DNA from: Candidatus Coatesiibacteriota bacterium
GTDB taxonomy: Bacteria > B130-G9
Length of the DNA stretch: 20,455 nt
Reading direction: 5' to 3'
Assembly (NCBI GenBank): GCA_016929465.1
Contig: JAFGIT010000405.1
Coordinates: 1 to 20,455 of the forward strand
Position numbers and translations under genes: made by a program. The notes beneath the pieces were generated by a model that was not told the DNA's origin, did no database searches, and saw nothing but the letters and a program-made list of their open reading frames with translations. Shown one piece after another: positions 14,121 to 20,455 of this stretch. Numbering within the stretch: the first letter of the stretch is position 1; each line of letters opens with the position of its first letter.

Positions 14121-16592
14121 TCAGACGCCCTCGCCCCCAGATTCCGCCTTCTTCTTGAGTAAGAGCTCGATCGCTGCTCGCTGTGCCGCCTTTCGAACGT
14201 AGAAATCGAATGGTTCCAGACCCTTGCTCTTGTATTCGGAAACCTCGATCAGGCTATCCAGATACTCCTCATCCCCGAGTCGTCCCAGGAATTCCGCCGC
14301 TACGATCCTATCCTTGAAATCGCCCTGCATCAGGACGTTCTTGATCCGTTTCTTGGCATTCTCATTGCCGAGAACCGCCGCCGGATACGAGATGAAGAAT
14401 AGCTGTTCGTATTCCTTATCTGAATGGAGGGGTGAGAAGCCGAGATAATTGCCGTCTAGTCGCTTGAATTTGCCCATGATATGTCTCTCTGCCTTCGCAG
14501 AGCCGCTCATCTCGGCGAGTGCGATCGCCGCTTCCTTGCCGACCGCAGGCTTCTTCTCCATCAGCTGGATGATCGTCTTGGCAGAATCGTCATACCGGAG
14601 TTTGCCGAGAGAAGTCAGGCATCCTCTGAGAACAACGATGCTATTCTCGGTTTCCAGCATGTCGGATAGCTTCCTGGCCACCCTGTCCGCCAGTTCGGAT
14701 CGGCCAAGTTCGCCGGCGAGGTTGCCCAGAGACTGAGCAGCGTAGGCACGGAGAGCCGCACTGGAATCATCCAAGAGGCCCAGTATGAGCCTCACAGATT
14801 CTTCGCCGCCCATCTTGACCAGTGCCTGGGCCGCGCTCTCCTTTAAATCGCGATCAGACCCCTGAACAGCTTCCCGGATGGCGGGTAAGGCCTTTCTATC
14901 GATCGCGGCCAGCGCGTCCTTTGCGGATGATCTCACCTGTTTGCTCTTATCGCCGAGCAACGAGATCAGTGCTGAAATGAACGCGTCAGAATCGATGGGT
15001 CTCTTGGCGCATATATCCGCCGCCCTTCGCCTGATCCGGTTATCTGTGTGCTGAATCAGCCTCAAGAGGTCCTTCTCTGGAATTGGCTCCTGGACATACC
15101 AGAGCAGATACGTGGCTCTCAAGGCCGTCTGCAGGTCATCCGACTCGGCCGCCTCGATGAATTTGTCGAACATCTCGGTTCTGCCGGCCTGATAGAGAGC
15201 AAACTGAGAGTGAAGGCGCACGATTGGGTCGCTGTCTATCTTGAGCTGCTGCTCCGCCAATTGGCCAACCTCGGGGTCCGATAGGAAGGCGAGCGCGAGC
15301 ATAGCCTGCGAGCGTACGAAGGTCTCTTCGGACTTTAGAGCTGAGATGAGTGATTGCTTTGCCTTTACTCCAAGATCAACCAGCCCACGTATTATGAAGT
15401 AATCGTAATAGTTCGCGGACGCCGCCTTGAGCAGTGCCTGCGCCGCAACCGTGCTGTCTATGTAAGACAGACCAAGAAGGGCGTATTGCCTCGCGCTGGG
15501 CTGCTTCCCATCAACAACGACAAGGGACTTGGTGTCCGCGGCAATGACCTTCTCGAGGTATCGAACAGTCTCCGTCACGAATTCATTTTCCTCGTTTTCC
15601 GTCCCGATGGCCGAGACAAACGACCTGGGTGTATATCTTCCCGGCTGAAGGTAATCGTCCTCCTGTCGCATGGCGATGTCTGTGAGTTCGGCGCCGAGCA
15701 GCGCGCTCGATATCAGCTCCATCTCCTCGGAGATGATCTCCGGGGTATCAATGAAATAAAGGGTAGTCAGTGATTTGTCCCGGTCGCTATAGATATCTTG
15801 CTGGACATAATTGGTGCAGTAGAAGGTGATGTATCTCGCAAGAGAATTGGCCTCGGCTGCAATTGCAGCTCTCAGCGAATCCTGCTCGACGAAGTGAAGC
15901 GCGAGCTGTGACATTTTCTCGGCAAGTTCCACGCTATTTTCGCTCGAAGCAGAAAGCGAGACGAAGGCTGCGGCGCCTTCCATCGCAACCAAGCCCTTGA
16001 CGGCCTCCGCCCGAACGGATGCGTCCGGGTCCTCACTTGCTTCCTTGAGCGCCTTCGCGGCTTCCTCATTATTCATGCTCGACAGAAGCTTGACCGCCTG
16101 CAGCCTGTTCGCGGGGTCCCGGTCCTTTAGCGCAAAAGCCAGGGCCGGGATGGTCCCGGGGGAATGCAGCCGGCCAAGCATATCGATGCCCATCGATCGA
16201 TATCTCGGGATCTCGGAACGCACCAGAGCCTCGGCGGCGGAGATGTCCTTTATTCGGCTGAGAGCGGAGGCAGCTGCTCGTTGAACGTCCTCCCTGCCGT
16301 CGCCGAGGAGCTTCTCGAGGTCCGGTACCGCCTCGACGGCTCCGCTCTTCGCAAGGGCGTCGGCAGCAGCAATTATGACCCTCTGGTGCGGATCATAGAG
16401 CGCCTTGACCAGGGCATCTATATATAAGTCACCTTTCATCCCGGCAAGCCTCTTCGCGGCGCGCTCCTTTGCCGCAGGACCCTTGCTGCCCAATAGGGTG
16501 GTAACATCCGAATACGGATTCGGCGCACAGCCCCAGAGCACGACCACAACCATCACGACAGTGATGACCTTCAGAAGACTGATTCTAGACAT
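14121..16592 (-). CDS. HEAT-repeat lipoprotein
   Basis: The protein has 823 residues. The signal peptide has a basic start, a Val-rich core and lipobox L19-W20-G21-C22, so Cys22 should be lipidated. From about residue 30 to 225 and again from about 395 to 810 it is built of HEAT/PBS-lyase-type helical repeats of about 31-35 residues (for example AVPDLEKLLGDGREDVQRAA, and ISLLGDKSKQVRSSAKDALA). The part at about 225-395 breaks the pattern and includes a polar stretch with DDYLQPGRYTPRS. Such proteins are protein-binding scaffolds. The gene is the last of three in a tight operon, 33 bases after the preceding gene. AAAGAGGTGATCA just ahead of the ATG matches the 16S rRNA anti-Shine-Dalgarno unusually well. 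It may organise the two membrane proteins encoded upstream; that role is inferred from the operon only. Confidence 0.88.
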   Translation of the reverse strand: MSRISLLKVITVVMVVVVLWGCAPNPYSDVTTLLGSKGPAAKERAAKRLAGMKGDLYIDALVKALYDPHQRVIIAAADALAKSGAVEAVPDLEKLLGDGREDVQRAAASALSRIKDISAAEALVRSEIPRYRSMGIDMLGRLHSPGTIPALAFALKDRDPANRLQAVKLLSSMNNEEAAKALKEASEDPDASVRAEAVKGLVAMEGAAAFVSLSASSENSVELAEKMSQLALHFVEQDSLRAAIAAEANSLARYITFYCTNYVQQDIYSDRDKSLTTLYFIDTPEIISEEMELISSALLGAELTDIAMRQEDDYLQPGRYTPRSFVSAIGTENEENEFVTETVRYLEKVIAADTKSLVVVDGKQPSARQYALLGLSYIDSTVAAQALLKAASANYYDYFIIRGLVDLGVKAKQSLISALKSEETFVRSQAMLALAFLSDPEVGQLAEQQLKIDSDPIVRLHSQFALYQAGRTEMFDKFIEAAESDDLQTALRATYLLWYVQEPIPEKDLLRLIQHTDNRIRRRAADICAKRPIDSDAFISALISLLGDKSKQVRSSAKDALAAIDRKALPAIREAVQGSDRDLKESAAQALVKMGGEESVRLILGLLDDSSAALRAYAAQSLGNLAGELGRSELADRVARKLSDMLETENSIVVLRGCLTSLGKLRYDDSAKTIIQLMEKKPAVGKEAAIALAEMSGSAKAERHIMGKFKRLDGNYLGFSPLHSDKEYEQLFFISYPAAVLGNENAKKRIKNVLMQGDFKDRIVAAEFLGRLGDEEYLDSLIEVSEYKSKGLEPFDFYVRKAAQRAAIELLLKKKAESGGEGV

Positions 16593-16605
16593 TGATCACC
16601 TCTTT
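16593..16605 (-). promoter_or_regulatory. Extended Shine-Dalgarno for the HEAT-repeat lipoprotein
   Basis: Minus-strand AAAGAGGTGATCA abuts the ATG at 16592. It differs at only one place from the full complement of the usual 16S rRNA tail, which predicts high translation of this last gene in the operon. Confidence 0.6.
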
Positions 16606-16625
16606 GAATTTATATTGACAAGACC

Positions 16626-17450
16626 TCATTGAAGTAAAAACCTCTTGCCGCCCTCGCGGTTCTCGATAACCATGTTGATTGCACCGGTTTCCAGGGGCTC
16701 CCAGGCCACATCGATATTCTTCCGGCTGAGTGCCTTCCTCAGCTGCATGAATATATTGAAGCCAGATGGCCGAACAACAAACGCCACATATTCTTTTTCC
16801 GGGTCGATACGGGAGATCTCTGAACGCCAATCTGAGCTCTCCTCGACGATCTGCTCGAGAGATTCACCTGGCCGGCGTCGAATGACCACGCTGCTTCCGC
16901 CAAGGCCCTTGGTCGAGTAGTACTTACGTATATATCTTCCGAAGAATGGATTGACCTTGTCATCGTCGCATTCGAAATAAAGAGCCCTCTTCGTGCTCTC
17001 CTGCTGGACCGGATTGTGGAGCTCCACATTCTGTTTCTTAATCGTGAAGTCATCTGGAACGAGTGCCCTGAGCCGCTTGAGCTCATCCAGCTCCAGGTCC
17101 TCTTTCTCCTTCAACTTATTCAACCGGGCCGCATATTCTGCGACATATTCCTCGAGCTCCTTGCTCAACTTGAGCTTGGCTTGTATCTCATCCAGCTGTT
17201 CTATCGCCTCGCGGATGCGGCGCTTCTCATCGGTCTCCTTTTTCAGCTTCTCAATCTCGTGATTCAATTTGGAGATGTCGAGGTTGACGTTCGACAGCTC
17301 GGTGCGAAGCGGAACAGGTGCGCTCATCCCGAGCGTGTGCAGGACGATGATCGCGATCATGAAGACCAGCACACCGACGGTGCAGGCCAAGATGTCGAGA
17401 AATGAGAAACTGAAGAAGCCAACCTCTGAGGACCTTCGAGAGCGCGCCAT
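16626..17450 (-). CDS. ExbD/MotB-like coiled-coil membrane protein with Asp in TM (stator-like protein 2)
   Basis: The protein has 274 residues; no named family is recognised with certainty. A short basic N-terminus and FFSFSF lead into one TM helix (about 18-38) with Asp19 at its start (FLDILACTVG), the position of the proton-binding Asp in ExbD/TolR/MotB proteins. A long Lys/Glu/Leu coiled coil runs over about residues 48-130. The C-terminal domain has LYFEC near 160 and then YVAFVVRPSGFNIFMQLRKAL near 225-245. The gene upstream has the same layout and the same YxEC and RPSG motifs, so the two are homologues. There is no peptidoglycan-binding OmpA motif that I can see. GAGG lies about 11 bases before the ATG. 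It is the middle gene of the operon. A role in energising or sensing across the envelope is inference. Confidence 0.8.
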   Translation of the reverse strand: MARSRRSSEVGFFSFSFLDILACTVGVLVFMIAIIVLHTLGMSAPVPLRTELSNVNLDISKLNHEIEKLKKETDEKRRIREAIEQLDEIQAKLKLSKELEEYVAEYAARLNKLKEKEDLELDELKRLRALVPDDFTIKKQNVELHNPVQQESTKRALYFECDDDKVNPFFGRYIRKYYSTKGLGGSSVVIRRRPGESLEQIVEESSDWRSEISRIDPEKEYVAFVVRPSGFNIFMQLRKALSRKNIDVAWEPLETGAINMVIENREGGKRFLLQ

Positions 17451-17476
17451 CTATGGAGTTGCCTCAGTTTCCTTGT

Positions 17477-18226
17477 TCACGAGAAAAAGAGCTCCCACTC
17501 ATTCAGAACAGGCTCATATCCGACCTTGAACTCCGAATTCTCGGAGATGGCTCGCAGTGATTCGAATGTCGCGATCCCCGATGGCCTGATCAGGAAGACC
17601 ACGTAGTTGCCGTGTTTGGGAACTCCAGCATGCTCGAGCCATTCATCGAGCGATTTTTCCTCGATATTCTTGTCAGCCATTGTGACCGATTTGCCTGCGG
17701 GCCAGACAACCGCCTCGTTCTCCCGGCATTCGATGTAAATCGGGAGTGTCTCGACAGACCCGGCGTGCTTCACCTCCGCAACCACCGACCTACTGGCTTT
17801 GATCATGGTCGCTTTCTTGCGGAGTTCATCGAGTTCGGACTCTCGGACCTGATCGGTCGTGTCCTCCTTGACAAGGCGCATCTCGAACTCTTTTTCCTTC
17901 TTCTCTAGCGCGGCGACCTTTTGCCTCAATTCCTCGAGCTCACGCCTTCGGTCCTTCAGCTCCGGGATTTTCCTATTTGCTAGAAACTCCCGGTCCTTCA
18001 GGAGCTGCTCTTTAAGCCTCTCCATCTGTTCCTTCTTCAGCTCCAGCTTGTCCTTGCTCCCGAGGATCTCATCTTCGATCTGGCTGGTGTCAACGAGGTC
18101 CTTGCTGTGCGCGATGAAGATGAAGAGAATGAAGGCCAACGCGCCGATAATGCATGACAAGACGGCCATGAATGGGAAATGCAGAATATCGACCTGACCC
18201 GATCCAGTTCTCTTGGGTTTACCCAC
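17477..18226 (-). CDS. ExbD/MotB-like coiled-coil membrane protein without TM Asp (stator-like protein 1)
   Basis: The protein has 249 residues and starts at GTG with only a weak ribosome site. After a basic start, HFPFMAVLSCIIGALAFIL forms the single TM helix (about 19-39). It aligns with FSFLDILACTVGVLVFMI of the next gene, but Ala21 stands where that protein has Asp19. A long, highly charged coiled coil covers about residues 50-140, with Lys/Glu/Leu heptads. The C-terminal domain has LPIYIEC near 165 and YVVFLIRPSGIATFESLRAI near 208-227, ending in WELFFS. The topology predicted is a short cytoplasmic end with coil and C-domain in the periplasm. First gene of the operon; the stop is 26 bases before the next start. 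This fits a heteromeric pair of stator-like subunits. Family naming is by analogy, not by a profile match. Confidence 0.78.
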   Translation of the reverse strand: MGKPKRTGSGQVDILHFPFMAVLSCIIGALAFILFIFIAHSKDLVDTSQIEDEILGSKDKLELKKEQMERLKEQLLKDREFLANRKIPELKDRRRELEELRQKVAALEKKEKEFEMRLVKEDTTDQVRESELDELRKKATMIKASRSVVAEVKHAGSVETLPIYIECRENEAVVWPAGKSVTMADKNIEEKSLDEWLEHAGVPKHGNYVVFLIRPSGIATFESLRAISENSEFKVGYEPVLNEWELFFS

Positions 18227-18281
18227 GGATCACCAGGACCTTCCGATAAAGGGCCGCCTGCTAAGTTCGGCGAGGAGTTCC

Positions 18282-18290
18282 ATTATGTCA
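18282..18290 (-). promoter_or_regulatory. Extended -10 promoter element for the stator-like/HEAT operon
   Basis: Minus-strand TGACATAAT (18290-18282) fits the extended -10 form TGnTATAAT with one mismatch. The -35 region is poor, as is usual for this promoter type. The transcript would start near 18275, about 50 bases before the GTG at 18226. The remaining intergenic sequence to 18523 (297 bases between divergent genes in all) contains a 7-bp inverted repeat, TGTCGTC (18332-18338) / GACGACA (18355-18361), and no gene that I can support. Confidence 0.38.
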
Positions 18291-18523
18291 GACCACTCTT
18301 ACTTCTTAAGTCGCACTTGGACGCATCTCGATGTCGTCACCTGGGATAATTTGCGACGACACCTATATTCCCTAAACAGATTGCATGAGCTCAAGGTTGC
18401 CTCAGTTACCATTTCTGGGGCAGAGATGCTCGATCCGAGATCGACTTGAACTATTCAATCGAGCCTGACAACCTAACCTATGATCCTGCAATTTCTGATT
18501 TCGTCGATTAGGGAGATTGAAGC

Positions 18524-19576
18524 GTGGTTAAAGGGAGCAGTTTCTATACTATCGAATGGCTCGCTGAAGGCATTAGCATGCTCGATCAGCGAATTCTGCC
18601 GGAAAAGGAGATATACAACCTCTACGACGACTACGAAGGCGTCGCAGATGCAATCAAGACCATGGTCATTCGCGGCGCACCTGCGATAGGAGTCGCGGCC
18701 GCGATGGGGATCGCGATCGCGGCAGAGAAAGCAAATGTGGGGAGCTTCGACGAGCTATCAGATGCCTTGAAGCCCGCCTTCGAGCTGATCGCCTCCACCA
18801 GGCCGACGGCGGTGAACCTTTTCTGGGCGCTCGACCGTATGAGGAACAGGCTCTCGGAGCTACAGGACAGCGGGGTGAATGAGGCGAAGGCCGCACTCGT
18901 GAGCGAGGCGCTTGCAATCCGAAGGGACGATGTCGAGATCAACAGAGCAATGGGCAGATATGGAGCGGAGTTCATAAACGATGGTGACACGGTCTTGACT
19001 CACTGCAACGCCGGCGCGCTCGCCACAGCGGGATACGGAACAGCACTCGGAGTAATCAGGGCAGCGGTCGAAGCAGGGAAGATGATTGACGTCCTCGCGG
19101 ACGAGACCAGGCCCTTCCTGCAGGGCGCGAGGCTCACAGCGTGGGAGCTGCACAAGGATGGCATACCCGTAACCCTCATCACCGACAACATGGCAGGTGC
19201 GATGATGGCGAAGGGGATGGTCCAGAAGATCGTCGTCGGAGCGGACAGGATCGCTGCCAATGGAGATGTAGCGAACAAGATCGGGACCTATTCCGTCGCG
19301 GTCCTCGCGAAACGCCACGGCATTCCGTTTTTTGTTGCCGCTCCGCTTAGCACGATCGATAGAACGCTCGCCGATGGCTCCGGAATCCCAATCGAGGAAC
19401 GCTCGCCGGATGAGGTCACGCATATCGGTGGATACCGGATCGTCCCCAAGGGCGTGCCAGTAAAGAACCCAGCTTTTGACGTTACCCCAAATGAACTCGT
19501 CTCCGCCATATTCACCGAAAAAGGCGTAGCCAGGGCGGATTACAGGGAGACCATCGCCGGATTATTCGAGAATTGA
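18524..19576 (+). CDS. mtnA: S-methyl-5-thioribose-1-phosphate isomerase
   Basis: The protein has 350 residues, standard for MtnA. It converts methylthioribose 1-phosphate to methylthioribulose 1-phosphate in methionine salvage. Family motifs are all present: [12 protein letters not shown] (49-60), [17 protein letters not shown] with catalytic Cys161, [23 protein letters not shown], and [18 protein letters not shown] with catalytic Asp241. [20 protein letters not shown] and IFTEKG follow. These separate it from the eIF2B-alpha regulatory subunits and ribose-1,5-bisphosphate isomerase of the same fold. The start is GTG with GGGAG eight bases upstream. No other mtn gene is in the window, so the pathway context is unresolved; stand-alone copies are common. 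It runs divergently from the stator-like operon. Confidence 0.95.
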   Translation: MVKGSSFYTIEWLAEGISMLDQRILPEKEIYNLYDDYEGVADAIKTMVIRGAPAIGVAAAMGIAIAAEKANVGSFDELSDALKPAFELIASTRPTAVNLFWALDRMRNRLSELQDSGVNEAKAALVSEALAIRRDDVEINRAMGRYGAEFINDGDTVLTHCNAGALATAGYGTALGVIRAAVEAGKMIDVLADETRPFLQGARLTAWELHKDGIPVTLITDNMAGAMMAKGMVQKIVVGADRIAANGDVANKIGTYSVAVLAKRHGIPFFVAAPLSTIDRTLADGSGIPIEERSPDEVTHIGGYRIVPKGVPVKNPAFDVTPNELVSAIFTEKGVARADYRETIAGLFEN

Positions 19577-19580
19577 GAAT

Positions 19581-19610
19581 CAGACACTAATTGACACGAA
19601 TCAACACGAA
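19581..19610. repeat. Three 10-bp tandem repeats, consensus ACACGAA
   Basis: CAGACACTAA, TTGACACGAA and TCAACACGAA follow each other with an exact 10-base period just after the mtnA stop. On the other strand this reads TTCGTGTTGA, TTCGTGTCAA, TTAGTGTCTG. Confidence 0.7.
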
Positions 19611-19644
19611 CAGAGAAAATCAGGACGGCGACAGTCTGCTCTAT

Positions 19645-19680
19645 GTCCATAGAGCCCATGATGTCCATATTGTCCATCCA
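19645..19680. repeat. Four 9-bp tandem repeats, GTCCATnnn
   Basis: GTCCATAGA, GCCCATGAT, GTCCATATT and GTCCATCCA begin at 19645, 19654, 19663 and 19672, an exact 9-base period. They lie 27 bases before the phosphodiesterase start. Confidence 0.75.
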
Positions 19681-19707
19681 GCATTCTATCTCAATAAGGA
19701 ATAGACC

Positions 19708-20196
19708 ATGAAGGTAGGTATAATCGCTGACACGCATGACTATCTGCCCAATATCGATAAGGCAGTGTCGCTATTCAATGAGCGGAAGGTCGAGCATATC
19801 ATTCATGCGGGTGACATAGTCTCGCCATTCACCGCGAACATATTCCGGAAGCTGAGGGCGCCGATGAAGGCGGTCTTTGGCAACAACGATGGCGACAAGC
19901 TCTTTCTCGCCAAGTCGTTCGAAGGTATTGCCGAATTCCACGAGCGGTATCTTACCCTCGAGCTTCAGGGCAAGCGGATTCTGGTCTTCCATCAGCCCGA
20001 CTTCATAGAGTCGGTCTCGAGGTCGCGCGACTACGACGTGGTAATCCACGGCCACACACACAAAATGCGAGTGGATAACCGCGAGGCGCTATTGATCAAT
20101 CCTGGCGAATGCTGCGGCTACCTCACCAATCGCGCTTCCGTTGTTATCCTCGATCTGAATACAATGAACGTAGAGGTCCTCGAACTCCCAGCCTAG
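19708..20196 (+). CDS. YfcE/MJ0936-type metallophosphoesterase
   Basis: The protein has 162 residues, typical of the small calcineurin-like phosphodiesterases of the YfcE/MJ0936 family. Metal ligands are in the expected order: Asp8 and His10 (ADTH), Asp36 (GD), Asn59 (GNND, where the family has GNCD/GNND), His95 (FHQPD), and His116 with His118 (GHTHK). Family members hydrolyse phosphodiesters with two metal ions such as Mn or Ni; the natural substrate is unsettled. AAGGA lies seven bases ahead of the ATG. It follows mtnA after 131 bases carrying two short tandem repeats. No functional link to mtnA is evident. Confidence 0.92.
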   Translation: MKVGIIADTHDYLPNIDKAVSLFNERKVEHIIHAGDIVSPFTANIFRKLRAPMKAVFGNNDGDKLFLAKSFEGIAEFHERYLTLELQGKRILVFHQPDFIESVSRSRDYDVVIHGHTHKMRVDNREALLINPGECCGYLTNRASVVILDLNTMNVEVLELPA

Positions 20197-20455
20197 CGAT
20201 CAATACATTCCATCTGGGAGTCAGCATATCGCTGCGCTCGGAAGATAAACGCCGATGCGCTGCACCCGGGGAGCGAACCGATGATCGAAGTTGGCACAAC
20301 CTCCTGTTTTCGGGTGTTGACATGGCAGTTTAATAGGGCAGTATTCTCGCCACATAGCACGAAATGACCGGCTGCTCCTAAGAATCTGTGCAATGAAGAA
20401 GTCAGTTGATGTGATGTAGATGCACGTGCTAACACGTGTTCTCAGCGGAAATAAG
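20197..20455. other. Non-coding stretch at the window end
   Basis: I see no supported gene in these 259 bases. TTGACA at 20317-20322 with TATTCT at 20342-20347 (19-base spacer) is a possible rightward promoter for a gene beyond the window. CACGTG-CTAA-CACGTG near 20424-20439 is a short inverted repeat. Confidence 0.4.

Noticed and set aside
14107-14125. Palindrome GTCTGACAGAC spanning the stop codon of the HEAT-repeat gene
   Set aside because: Only one central base, so it cannot form a useful RNA hairpin; probably chance.
18332-18361. TGTCGTC / GACGACA inverted repeat in the divergent gap before mtnA
   Set aside because: Arms are short, the loop is 16 bases, and it does not overlap a promoter element that I trust; kept only as a note in the promoter entry.
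18213-18449. A 78-codon open frame on the + strand in the gap before mtnA
   Set aside because: No ribosome binding site, no recognisable features, and it starts inside the opposite-strand gene.
20291-20306. TTGGCAC resembling the -24 box of a sigma-54 promoter
   Set aside because: The -12 position reads CCTG instead of TTGC at the required spacing.

Overview
The window reads as a chromosomal segment of a diderm (Gram-negative-type) bacterium. The evidence is a heptosyltransferase-II-like LPS core enzyme, TonB C-terminal-domain proteins, a lipobox lipoprotein and strong AGGAGG-type ribosome binding sites. Base composition looks mid-50s % GC by eye. The mix of many lineage-specific envelope proteins with ordinary housekeeping enzymes suggests an uncultivated or poorly characterised phylum. 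Coiled-coil membrane proteins of the kind seen at 16.6-18.2 kb remind me of Planctomycetota and related lineages, but I cannot assign a taxon from this sequence. I see no transposase, integrase, CRISPR array, rRNA or tRNA.

Layout. 0-5.7 kb is an envelope block: a polytopic GT-C/PMT-like membrane protein (-), two tandem paralogous exported TonB-C-terminal-domain proteins (-), a divergent membrane-anchored eight-bladed PQQ-type propeller (+), and an ArnT/PMT-family glycosyltransferase (-). 5.9-9.85 kb is on the + strand: a SAM methyltransferase with lower GC than its neighbours, a small membrane protein with an acidic tail, an NtrC-type sigma-54 activator with no visible kinase, and pyrF. 9.9-14.0 kb is on the - strand: a short-chain dehydrogenase, two related zinc-ribbon/two-TM proteins, a waaF-like heptosyltransferase that overlaps the second of these by one base, and a small TM-anchored protein that appears to have its own promoter. 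14.1-18.2 kb is a compact - strand operon: two homologous proteins (one N-terminal TM, long coiled coil, C-terminal 'RPSG' domain) followed by an 823-aa HEAT-repeat lipoprotein. 18.5-20.2 kb is on the + strand: mtnA and a YfcE/MJ0936-type phosphodiesterase, separated by two short periodic repeats. The last 259 bases hold no gene that I can support.

The best candidate for an undescribed system is the 14.1-18.2 kb operon. The two small proteins look like an ExbD/MotB-style stator pair. One keeps an Asp near the start of its TM segment and the other has Ala at the aligned position, and no ExbB/TolQ/MotA partner is encoded nearby. The HEAT-repeat lipoprotein would supply a lipid-anchored scaffold. 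Five gene starts were moved inward from the longest open frame because the internal start carries a well-placed Shine-Dalgarno; for the dehydrogenase a promoter overlying the longer start also argues for the move.
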